A stretch of 32,175 bases of DNA. Origin: Anaerolineae bacterium (GTDB lineage Bacteria > Chloroflexota > Anaerolineae > Aggregatilineales > Phototrophicaceae). The stretch's first letter is position 1, and every line of letters begins with the position of its first letter. The notes below the pieces were generated by a model, which had not been told where the DNA came from, did not search any database, and was given only the letters and a program-made list of their open reading frames with translations. Location of the stretch: NCBI GenBank assembly GCA_030950085.1, contig JAUZRW010000088.1, positions 1 to 32,175 of the forward strand, in the 5' to 3' direction. Shown in pieces: positions 25,517 to 32,175 of the stretch. The position numbers and the translations under genes were made by a program.

Positions 25517-25978
25517 CTATTTATCGTGTGGTGACGGGTAAGACTGTGGGTCTTCTACAATGAAGCCTTCATTTTGTGCGGCGCTTTTCAAGTCATTATC
25601 GCCTGCAACAAATGTAATTGAAACACCACTGATTTTTTTAGTTTCTATTGCACAGGCAAGTTGAATTGCGTCTAAAGTTCTCAGTTTATGTTTATAGACA
25701 AGCCTACGAGCGTTCGTAACAACTGTCGAATCAACAGGTACGACGAGATACTGATTTCGCGCATCCATGATGAAATTAAATCGGAGTAGCCCCATTTTGA
25801 CTTGAGATAGGTATCCTCTTCGATTAGTTGCTGCCAAAACACTATTTAATTCAATAAGTGTTATGTGTGCGATAACGATAACATGCCCATATTTTGGCAA
25901 TATCCAACTTAGAAGCCATTGTCTCCCTTTTTCTGGAATATATCGCTTTGCTAAGGCACTCGTATCAACGAAATAAAC
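25517..25978 (-). CDS. PIN-domain ribonuclease toxin with no canonical start codon
   Basis: In one frame the region encodes a complete VapC-like PIN domain of about 150 residues. It begins VYFVDTSALAKRY and holds the four usual acidic residues: D of VDTS, E of LIELNS, D of TLDAIQLA and D of AGDNDL. The first ordinary start in frame is a TTG at 25900, which would remove the first catalytic aspartate and about 26 residues. Upstream, the frame is closed by TAG at 25996-25994 with no ATG, GTG or TTG between. A GTG at 25980 directly after the upstream gene stop (TAAGTG) is out of frame by one base gained or lost. So the gene is either recently frameshifted or uses an unusual start. Confidence 0.7.
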   Translation of the reverse strand, partial: VYFVDTSALAKRYIPEKGRQWLLSWILPKYGHVIVIAHITLIELNSVLAATNRRGYLSQVKMGLLRFNFIMDARNQYLVVPVDSTVVTNARRLVYKHKLRTLDAIQLACAIETKKISGVSITFVAGDNDLKSAAQNEGFIVEDPQSYPSPHDK

Positions 25979-25980
25979 AC

Positions 25981-26406
25981 TTAATACTCCCCCCTATCTT
26001 CGTTGAGCATTTCCAGAATAGTAGGGGCATCGGGCGGAAGTTTGCCCACTTTTGCTATTTCTTCTGGTGATAGAATACGGCTTATCTCATCCTCAAAAAT
26101 AGGTGTTGAAGTTACTAAAAAGCCTGCATTCAGTAACTTGTTTTTAATTTGGTCATACTCAGCAGTTTTTAGAGAACTTTTGTATGGTTGGCTTTGGGGG
26201 GAAGAATTGTATGGTTGGCTTTGGGGGGAAGAATTGTAAGAATTCAAATCAATGCTGTAGTGGTCAATCCTTCCGACGACAGAAATCTCGTTTAGGCTTT
26301 CAACTTTACCAGCAATTTTTATGCCATCTGGATATGGTAGAATGCTGATTCGTTTTTCGCTGTATTCACTTGCGCCAATATCAGTAATAAGTTCCCTCAT
26401 CACCAT
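25981..26406 (-). CDS. Putative antitoxin-like protein with internal tandem repeat
   Basis: A 141-residue protein upstream of and adjoining the PIN gene. The N-terminal half is a beta-type segment (REL.TDIGASEYSEKRISILPYPDGIKIAGKVESL), the middle holds two 9-residue repeats (YNSSPQSQP) plus part of a third, and the C-terminus (ISRILSPEEIAKVGKLPPDAPTILEMLNEDRGEY) looks like the toxin-binding end of an antitoxin. Gene order supports an antitoxin role for the PIN protein, although I cannot name its family. It follows the preceding gene by 3 bases, so all three are one operon. Confidence 0.65.
   Translation of the reverse strand: MVMRELITDIGASEYSEKRISILPYPDGIKIAGKVESLNEISVVGRIDHYSIDLNSYNSSPQSQPYNSSPQSQPYKSSLKTAEYDQIKNKLLNAGFLVTSTPIFEDEISRILSPEEIAKVGKLPPDAPTILEMLNEDRGEY
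26181..26234. repeat. Perfect 27-bp tandem duplication inside a gene
   Basis: Two identical 27-bp units lie end to end (26181-26207 and 26208-26234), with the first bases of a third after them. The unit is nine codons long, so copy number can change without breaking the frame of the antitoxin-like gene. Confidence 0.9.
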
Positions 26407-26409
26407 CGT

Positions 26410-26733
26410 TCATTCCTCACTTTCAGGATGGGAAAATTTGCTTCTAAAATTGTCCAAATTCTCATTAAATGCGTTTACAAATTCTTCCATTCGACTCGCA
26501 TTGATTGTAATACGTGCTATACACTTAGCATGTATACTTTCAATAGAAGCAAGTTGTTCTTGCTTCTATTCAGGTGTAGTCCCTAGAACTAATGGCGGTT
26601 CTATATTGAAAAAAGATATGATAAATTCATGTTCGGTGTGTTGTACAACTAGATTAGTAGCATATCCTCTAGGCGTATCTTCATTGATTTCATAATCAAC
26701 TGGAACTAACATTTGTTGTATATCTTCACTCAT
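26410..26733 (-). pseudogene. DUF3467-like small protein gene interrupted by an in-frame TAG
   Basis: From an ATG at 26733 with a clear AGGAGA site, the frame reads a 107-codon protein broken by TAG at codon 56 (26568-26566). The first part starts MSEDIQQMLVPVDYEINED and runs through RGYATNLVVQHTEHEFIISFFN. The part after the stop, including ARITINASRMEEFVNAFNENL, continues in the same frame to a TGA at 26412-26410. The pattern (visible target segment, then a helix near the end that follows a beta strand) resembles DUF3467 proteins. The continuity of both halves suggests a nonsense mutation, stop-codon readthrough or sequence error. It is the first gene of the operon with the antitoxin-like and PIN genes. 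Confidence 0.65.
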
Positions 26734-26935
26734 TCAAGTCTCCTTTTGATTGTAAAACTAGAGTAACATTAATACGCAGTAAATGCTATAAAAACTGCCT
26801 TAGATTCGATATGCTTTTCAATCTACCTTGGCAATATTAGGCTGGGTCATATATAGATAGCACGTAATTCCACGAATAGATAGCAATTTGTTTCGTTTTA
26901 TAACAAACCTCAATGAGTCACAAGCAATTTTCTTG

Positions 26936-27679
26936 TTACAATGGTTTTTGAGCGGATAACATGATGCGGTCTGCCTTGATGCGCTGATGTTGACGTGCAG
27001 CAAAATTGTTATAGGTTTGGATGTGCTGGAAACCGACAGCTGCGACAAGATGCCTTATCTCTTGCGAGGTAATCATTGCCATACAGTGGATTTGTGTCGA
27101 TAGAAGTTGGTCATTACGGTAAAATGTATCGGTGTGCGTAAAGGTACTGTCGTACCAATCTATATCGTGGCGAATCACACGCTTTATCACAGCACCCGAA
27201 TTATCACGCATAAACGAAGGCTTTGGGGGTCGATAATGACGCAACATCCACAAAAAGTTGTATATATCCAAAAAAACGACACCGCCCGCTTTCAGCGCCG
27301 CGAAAATACGCGCTAAAGCATCTTCGCGCTCTGTGATAGTGAGCAAATAAGCGAAGGGGGCATTGACCGCCGCAATTAAATCATAGGTACCGGTCATGTG
27401 GATTGACTCAAAGCCGCCTTGTTGCACGCTGATAGTATCCGACTTTTGGGCAATTTGAGCCGCCGCCGCAAAATAAGTGCTATTCGGCTCTAAGGCATCA
27501 ACACGCCAGCCGAGTGCTGAACACGGTTCGAGTAAGCGCCCTGTTCCACAGCCAACATCCAGAAAATATGGCTCAGTCGGCAAGTTGTACGCTTGGACTA
27601 AGAACTGCAAAAACGGCACAATATGGCTGGGATAGGTATCAAACAAATTATACAGTTGGCTATCGAGCAAATCGGGCAT
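26936..27679 (-). CDS. SAM-dependent class I methyltransferase
   Basis: From ATG 27679 the protein has 247 residues. Motif I reads FLDVGCGTGRLLEP, an acidic residue ends strand 2 (VDALEPN), and YDLIAAVNAPFAYL is the motif IV region, all typical of the small-molecule class I fold. The C-terminal half, with an unusual RHYRPPKPSF loop, would select the substrate, which is unknown. The frame extends to TTG 27688, but ATG 27679 is more likely. It is divergent from a kinase-like gene with only 31 bases between the starts, so the two may share control. Confidence 0.85.
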   Translation of the reverse strand: MPDLLDSQLYNLFDTYPSHIVPFLQFLVQAYNLPTEPYFLDVGCGTGRLLEPCSALGWRVDALEPNSTYFAAAAQIAQKSDTISVQQGGFESIHMTGTYDLIAAVNAPFAYLLTITEREDALARIFAALKAGGVVFLDIYNFLWMLRHYRPPKPSFMRDNSGAVIKRVIRHDIDWYDSTFTHTDTFYRNDQLLSTQIHCMAMITSQEIRHLVAAVGFQHIQTYNNFAARQHQRIKADRIMLSAQKPL

Positions 27680-27710
27680 CGGGGTCAACTTTCAGGAAAT
27701 GGAATAATCA

Positions 27711-29087
27711 ATGACTTCACTTGTGTATCATAATCCAGATGTCACCTTTACATATTATCTCATTATCCCTCATGCTGATTCTAGCGAATATCGGGTTCTG
27801 CTCAACAAACATAATGGCTCATGGACGCTGCCGATGTATCAGCCGCAAGAGCATCACTTCGCAATCGTGCATCATATCAATCAATATCTCGCGGCGACAC
27901 TCGGTTTATTTACTGCGACATTGCGCTGTTTTCACACTCGCTTAGAGTCTGCGACGGATGAGCGGCGCTTCTATGCCATGGATAACCTGCACCCCGATTG
28001 GATTCCGCCACAAGGTTGGGCATGGATGAATGAGACGGATATTCAGAGTTTAGAATTTTTACACCCTTTCCAGCAAGTGATATTGCAACAATGGTTTGCT
28101 TGGATGCACAGCGATTCTTCTATGCGTTCGCCATGGATGCGACACGGTTGGTTTTCAGAGGCAGCGAATTGGATGTATGATTTGGCTGACCGTATGGCGA
28201 TGGATGGTATCCAACAAGTCGAGCAAGTACAGGCATGGTCGCGTTTTTGCAATTTACGCCTGCAAACCGAACATGATATTCTTTATCTCAAGGCATTACC
28301 AGAAATGTCTCATTATGAACCGGTGATTACCCGTGTTTTGGCACTGCGTTTTCCGGGCAATATCCCTGATGTGCGAGCTGTGCATGTCGAAAAAGGGTGG
28401 ATGCTCTTGCGTGATGTCGGCGCGACTCCTCTCACTGAAAACGAAGATATCGCTGTCTGGAAAAGTGTCCTGCGGCGCTATGCCGAAATGCAAGTTGACC
28501 TCATCGGCAACACACAATCTTTAATTGCGCTTGGTGTGCCGGATAGAAATATTGATTATTTATCATCACAAATTGAACGCTTGATGCACGATTTACCCAC
28601 CACACTATCTGTCGAAGAACAAAGTAAAGTCAAGAATTTATCTTCAACACTGCGTAGCCTGTGTTTTGAACTGACAGAATTCAACATCCCCTTATCTTTG
28701 ACTCATGGTGATTTTTGGGCGCAAAATGTGATGATTCGCCCCAATGGAGAAGCTGTGTTTTCCGATTGGTCAGATGCCTCTGTCTCGCACCCCTTTTTCG
28801 ATATCCCCTTTTTCTTATCAGAAATTGAGAGTGACTTACCGCATGTAGCCGATGCACATGAACAATTGCGCGATGCCTACCTTGATGTGTGGACGCGCTA
28901 TGCTCCCCTAGCGAATCTGCGCCGTGTCTACCAAATTGCGGAAGTCTTGAGTGGCTTGCATCAGGCACTGTTTTATTACGTCCATGTGCTACCCGCTATC
29001 GAGAGTAATGCCCGTTGGGAACTTCAGCATATGTTGCCGGTACTTTTGCGACAAGTTATATCGGCTGTAAAATTGTCGCATCGCTAG
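27711..29087 (+). CDS. Aminoglycoside phosphotransferase-like kinase with Nudix-like N-terminus
   Basis: The 458-residue protein has two parts. Residues 1-130 resemble a Nudix fold (VTFTYYLIIP...VLLNKHNGSWTLPM...), but the catalytic GX5EX7REUXEEXGU box is not intact. Residues 165-440 are an APH/choline-kinase-type domain with the catalytic loop H332-G-D-F-W-A-Q-N339 and the metal-binding D352-W. The fold phosphorylates small hydroxylated molecules or related substrates. The ribosome site AGGAAATGGA precedes the ATG. The divergent methyltransferase suggests joint metabolism of one substrate. The family is clear for the kinase and tentative for the N-terminus. Confidence 0.8.
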   Translation: MTSLVYHNPDVTFTYYLIIPHADSSEYRVLLNKHNGSWTLPMYQPQEHHFAIVHHINQYLAATLGLFTATLRCFHTRLESATDERRFYAMDNLHPDWIPPQGWAWMNETDIQSLEFLHPFQQVILQQWFAWMHSDSSMRSPWMRHGWFSEAANWMYDLADRMAMDGIQQVEQVQAWSRFCNLRLQTEHDILYLKALPEMSHYEPVITRVLALRFPGNIPDVRAVHVEKGWMLLRDVGATPLTENEDIAVWKSVLRRYAEMQVDLIGNTQSLIALGVPDRNIDYLSSQIERLMHDLPTTLSVEEQSKVKNLSSTLRSLCFELTEFNIPLSLTHGDFWAQNVMIRPNGEAVFSDWSDASVSHPFFDIPFFLSEIESDLPHVADAHEQLRDAYLDVWTRYAPLANLRRVYQIAEVLSGLHQALFYYVHVLPAIESNARWELQHMLPVLLRQVISAVKLSHR

Positions 29088-29136
29088 AAACTGTTGGAGA
29101 TAGCGAGGGCATTGTGAGCAAGGTCTGAAAAAAAGA

Positions 29137-29220
29137 TGAACCACTAAGGCACAAAGGACACAAAGAAACCTATTTAAAATGATGCTCTGCGTCTCTGATG
29201 CTCCGATTCTCTGCGTTATG
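29137..29220. repeat. Dispersed A- and G-rich repeat motif
   Basis: The stretch ACCACTAAGGCACAAAGGACACAAAG and the following CTCTGCGTCTCTGATGC..CTCTGCGTTATGC resemble a short intergenic motif common in diverse bacterial genomes. It encodes nothing and lies downstream of the kinase gene. Confidence 0.4.
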
Positions 29221-29264
29221 CTTTTTCTACGCACTTATCGGACTCTACAAAAATAAAATGATGA

Positions 29265-29270
29265 TATAAT
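29265..29270 (+). promoter_or_regulatory. -10 box for the zinc-ribbon gene cluster
   Basis: A perfect TATAAT lies about 70 bases before the first zinc-ribbon start. No good -35 is seen. Confidence 0.35.
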
Positions 29271-29339
29271 GTCGTACAAAATCGCACAAAAAACGTGATA
29301 CCTGTAGGATTTGCACCCATTAAATGAAAGATTAGAGGA

Positions 29340-29600
29340 ATGAAATCAGGAAAATGCCCAAAATGCGGCTCAAGTGATATCTATCGTAGCCACAAACCAG
29401 GTAATGAAGGTCGTATAGGGAATTGGCTATTTATAAAGGGTGAATTTTTTAGGAATAAGGGTGCACACCTCATTCATTATGCTTGTGGACAATGCAACAC
29501 TATCGAATCCTACGTGGCTGACGATGAGTCGATGCAAAATATCCGCGAAGAATGGATTCCGATGAATCCTCGTAAATCCAAACGCAAAAATGATGAATAA
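29340..29600 (+). CDS. Small zinc-ribbon protein 1
   Basis: An 86-residue protein with a CPKCG knuckle near the start (residues 6-10) and a second C-x2-C pair (YACGQCN, about 49-52), giving a four-cysteine zinc ribbon around a basic loop. The tail is strongly basic (PRKSKRKNDE). AGAGGA almost touches the ATG, so the ribosome spacing is tight. A paralogue follows at 29776 and fragments lie in between and after. DNA or RNA binding is likely from the charge, but no function is known. Confidence 0.7.
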   Translation: MKSGKCPKCGSSDIYRSHKPGNEGRIGNWLFIKGEFFRNKGAHLIHYACGQCNTIESYVADDESMQNIREEWIPMNPRKSKRKNDE

Positions 29601-29636
29601 GCCCCTTTTGGGGTTTCACCGCGCCTCACACAAAAT
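29599..29636 (+). repeat. Terminator-like repeat, copy 3
   Basis: AAGCCCC-TTTT-GGGGTTTC starts at the end of the zinc-ribbon stop codon and continues as ACCGCGCCTCACACAAAATG. It matches copies at 9812 and 10156. It probably terminates zinc-ribbon gene 1 here. Confidence 0.55.
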
Positions 29637-29681
29637 GGCAATGTGAGACAGGTGTTTGAGCATTATCACAGATAGTTTGTT

Positions 29682-29750
29682 AAACAAGCACAATGCGGAA
29701 AACACCGTGAACAAGAATTGAAACGCAAGCGTAAAAATAATGAGACGTAA
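29682..29750 (+). pseudogene. C-terminal remnant of another zinc-ribbon gene
   Basis: A frame without a start reads KQAQCGKHREQELKRKRKNNET then stop. Its basic ending is like the endings of the two intact zinc-ribbon genes (KRKNDE and KRKNDQRE). It probably marks a decayed copy between them. Confidence 0.35.
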
Positions 29751-29775
29751 TCTATCAACATACGAGGTTTTATAG

Positions 29776-30012
29776 ATGGCGATGCAAAAGGGAACTTGCC
29801 CTGAATGTGGCAGTAAAGAAATCTACATCCGCAACGGCTGGTTCAATAACATTATTGTGATGTTCATGCCACCGAAAACACAGGTCTATATTTGTGGCAA
29901 TTGTGGCTATGTGGCTGAATTTATCGAGCAAGGTTCACACCTTGACCATATCAAGAAAAATTGGAAGCCTCTTAATAAGCCCGATAAACGCAAGAACGAC
30001 CAGCGTGAATAG
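29776..30012 (+). CDS. Small zinc-ribbon protein 2
   Basis: A 78-residue paralogue of zinc-ribbon 1: CPECG near residues 8-12, a hydrophobic middle (NNIIVMFMPP), a second CGNCG pair (about 40-44) and a basic tail (PDKRKNDQRE). Both proteins share the SS/GSKEIYI segment after the first knuckle and a similar W-x-PLN/PMN end. It may be under shared control with its neighbours. Function unknown. Confidence 0.7.
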   Translation: MAMQKGTCPECGSKEIYIRNGWFNNIIVMFMPPKTQVYICGNCGYVAEFIEQGSHLDHIKKNWKPLNKPDKRKNDQRE

Positions 30013-30073
30013 CGAAAAATGTCCCAAATGCGGTTCAAAGTATAAGATATTGTCACCAAATTGTATCGAATAA
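30005..30073 (+). pseudogene. Truncated third zinc-ribbon frame
   Basis: A GTG overlapping the stop of the preceding gene opens a 22-residue frame, MNSEKCPKCGSKYKILSPNCIE. It carries the first CPKCG knuckle and a lone later cysteine, then stops. It is most likely a remnant of a tandem copy; a functional micropeptide is possible. Confidence 0.4.
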
Positions 30074-30242
30074 CGTATAGTTAATGAGTTAACTTTGCCA
30101 ACCTGTCACGCTCAGGCAAAATGGCTGCTATTTTTCACCCATCTTTTCTTGGCGCTCTGGGCGGTTCGTAGTCAAACAAGAGAAATACAAGTGCCGTTTG
30201 CAAATGACGCATCTGGCAAAAAATTGTAAAGGATATTGTTCT

Positions 30243-31943
30243 ATGGATAATCTGTTTAGTACATTTGACCTCAATGGTGTACTGCATACAGTGCGCTCAA
30301 CCGCGATTTCGTTTATCAACATGCAGCGCCAAAATGCTGGTACGCCTATAGATTATGTTGAATTTGTGCTGCCCTCTAGCATGAATCAATTGCCAGAATT
30401 TCGGAATATCATTCAGCAGCGTTTTCTCGGCAAGCCAACGATGAGTTTGTTGGAATTAGAAGCGGCGTTTGAGCGTATTGCTAATGACCCGCGACCTCAA
30501 GGGGTGATACTGTATTTTCGCGGTTTTGCGATGTCATTGGCAGATTTACAGACCTTACGCGGTTATATTGAAGGTTTGCGAATGAAGGGCAAGCGTGTTA
30601 TTGCCTTTGCGATGATGTATAGCACGGTAGATTATTATGTTGCTAGTGCTTGTGATGAGATTTTGCTACAACCCGGCGGCGGTTTGATGACAACTGGTAT
30701 TTTACAACAGCAAGTTTTTCTCAAAGACGGTCTGGATGCCGTGGGTATCAAGGCGGATTCGGTGGCAATCTCGCCCTACAAAACATTTGCAGACCGCTTT
30801 ACACGCACCTCGCCATCTGATGAAGGTCAAAAGATGACCAATTGGTTGCTAGATAGCACCTTCGATATGTTGTTAGACGGTATTGCCGAAGGGCGCAATA
30901 TCGAGGTTGATGCTGTGCGGGATATGATTGACCAATCGCCCTTAGTCGATCAGGCGGCTTTAGAAGGCGGTTATGTCGATGCCCTTATCAATGAAGAAGG
31001 CTTACAAAAATATCTGAAAGCTAAACATATTGTCTTATGGCAACAAGCGGACGGTATGATTCCGCTTAAAGTGCCGCATCCTAGCAAAGAATATGTGGCA
31101 GTGTTACGGGCGGCAGGTGCTATGATGCCGGGCGAAAGTGCGAATCCCCCTGTTGATTTGCCAATACCGATTGTGGGCGGTGAGCGCATGGGCGATATGA
31201 CGATTGTGCGTCAGGCACGCAATTTGATGATAGATGATAATTGCAAAGCGGTTGTCTTGTATGTCGATAGTCCGGGTGGTGTGGCTGTTGCAGCAGAAGC
31301 GATGACTTCGGCACTCAATGAATTAGCGAAGACAAAGCCGCTTGTGGTCTATATGGGCGGTGTGGCAGCATCAGGGGGTTATTATATTGCGACGGCTGCG
31401 GATTATATCGTCGCTCAACCCGGTACCATTACTGGCTCAATTGGTGTCATTATGATGAAACTGATTACCAGCGAAGCCCTAGAAAAAATCCACTTCAATC
31501 CTCATTTATATGAACGGGGCAAACACGCCGGAATCTATTCTTCTACACAAGCGTTTAGTGACGAAGAGCGCAACATTGTCATGCGTGGGATTGAGAATCA
31601 GTATCAGCAATTTGTCGAACGGGTAGCAACAGCCCGTAAAATGAAACCTGATACCGTTGATAAAGTCGCGGGTGGGCGTGTATGGACAGGCAAACAGGCG
31701 CTTGAACATGGTCTTGTGGATGAATTGGGCGGTCTCAATGAGGCGCTTAACAAAGCGCGGCAACTCGCAAATATCGCACCGGATAGCCCAATTGGGATTA
31801 TACAGGGCAGTGGAAAACCGCTTCCAGCACAGGTCGCCGAACAACTTGACCCAGCAGCCACGATTCGCTATTGGCACGATAATTTATTGCATATGACCAG
31901 TGGTTACAATCTGATGCTGATGCCGTTTGAATGGCGACAGTGA
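30243..31943 (+). CDS. sppA: Signal peptide peptidase SppA-type S49 protease
   Basis: The start at 30243 gives 566 residues and has AAAGGA about 10 bases upstream; the longer frame to 30198 lacks a site. Two S49 domains are present. K180 in ISPYKTFADRFTR is the expected general base in the N-terminal domain, and S377 in GVAASGGYYIATAADYI is the nucleophile, preceded by VDSPGG (341-346) and followed by TGSIGVI. This is the large, double-domain SppA layout. No N-terminal membrane helix or signal peptide is seen, unlike most SppA proteins, so its placement is uncertain. It would clear cleaved signal peptides or other membrane peptides. Confidence 0.9.
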   Translation: MDNLFSTFDLNGVLHTVRSTAISFINMQRQNAGTPIDYVEFVLPSSMNQLPEFRNIIQQRFLGKPTMSLLELEAAFERIANDPRPQGVILYFRGFAMSLADLQTLRGYIEGLRMKGKRVIAFAMMYSTVDYYVASACDEILLQPGGGLMTTGILQQQVFLKDGLDAVGIKADSVAISPYKTFADRFTRTSPSDEGQKMTNWLLDSTFDMLLDGIAEGRNIEVDAVRDMIDQSPLVDQAALEGGYVDALINEEGLQKYLKAKHIVLWQQADGMIPLKVPHPSKEYVAVLRAAGAMMPGESANPPVDLPIPIVGGERMGDMTIVRQARNLMIDDNCKAVVLYVDSPGGVAVAAEAMTSALNELAKTKPLVVYMGGVAASGGYYIATAADYIVAQPGTITGSIGVIMMKLITSEALEKIHFNPHLYERGKHAGIYSSTQAFSDEERNIVMRGIENQYQQFVERVATARKMKPDTVDKVAGGRVWTGKQALEHGLVDELGGLNEALNKARQLANIAPDSPIGIIQGSGKPLPAQVAEQLDPAATIRYWHDNLLHMTSGYNLMLMPFEWRQ

Positions 31944-31967
31944 TTCACAATTACCTGTTTTTCTGGC

Positions 31968-32046
31968 GGACACCCCGTTGGGTATCCCTACATATTCATG
32001 GATAGAACCTTCCTGAACTGTAGGGGCGGCATACATGCCGTCCCTA
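31968..32046. repeat. GTAGGG-type palindromic repeat after sppA
   Basis: GGACACCC-CGTT-GGGTATCC is followed by CTACA, a spacer, CTGTAGGGG and the hairpin GGCGGCAT-AC-ATGCCGTCC, then CTAG. Same layout as the units at 5500-5779, so a further family member. The rest of the window to 32175 shows nothing recognisable. Confidence 0.6.
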
Positions 32047-32175
32047 GACTTTGGCACATTAAAGTAGCCTACGGCGATATGTCGAGAGCTACTTTTCGTT
32101 ATAAAGTGTTATAAAAAGACGAAGTGAGGGCTAAGAGCGTGCCGCACCATAGATAGCATTGGACAAGCCCTGCAA

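Overview
The window looks like a chromosomal segment of a mesophilic Chloroflexota bacterium, probably Anaerolineae-like. This is inferred from gene style and not from a marker gene. The signs are cell-surface proteins with Pro/Thr-rich linkers, a YkuD transpeptidase with a LysM insert, a four-domain S1 protein, TPR proteins with a single membrane anchor, and moderate base composition with many small intergenic repeats. No rRNA, tRNA, CRISPR array, integrase or transposase gene was found.

Region 1 (1-5000) is a plasmid-type replication/partition module on the minus strand: ParA, ParB (ATGA overlap) and a prim-pol family replication primase. Its two non-coding gaps hold plus-strand RNA signals: a strong three-way-junction fold at 4710-4807 with a downstream intrinsic terminator, and a possible very short transcript at about 2492-2570. 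The loop of the larger fold is complementary to the parA ribosome binding site. This is the most interesting candidate for something undescribed: a partition-primase replicon remnant with its own antisense-type control RNA.

Region 2 (5100-11600) holds an orphan 126-aa gene, a block of dispersed GTAGGGAC palindromic repeats, an SH3/CARDB lipoprotein, a LysM/L,D-transpeptidase, a cupin, an 80-bp MITE-like element with TA flanks, and a ribosomal protein S1-like gene with a readable promoter.

Region 3 (12000-18500) holds a metallophosphoesterase, an unknown gene, a MntA-HepT toxin-antitoxin pair with a clear promoter, a 3'(2'),5'-bisphosphate nucleotidase-like enzyme and a large FtsX-type ABC permease.

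Region 4 (18600-22400) holds a type II restriction-modification pair arranged convergently with overlapping 3' ends, then a GT39-like membrane glycosyltransferase.

Region 5 (22500-25500) holds two related membrane-anchored TPR proteins. Region 6 (25500-26740) is a three-gene toxin-antitoxin-like operon showing decay or recoding: a DUF3467-like gene with an in-frame TAG, a gene with a perfect 27-bp tandem repeat, and a PIN nuclease whose conserved N-terminus has no usual start codon in frame.

Region 7 (26900-32175) holds a methyltransferase divergent from a Nudix-like/aminoglycoside-phosphotransferase fusion, a cluster of small zinc-ribbon genes with remnants, and an SppA-type S49 peptidase followed by another dispersed repeat.
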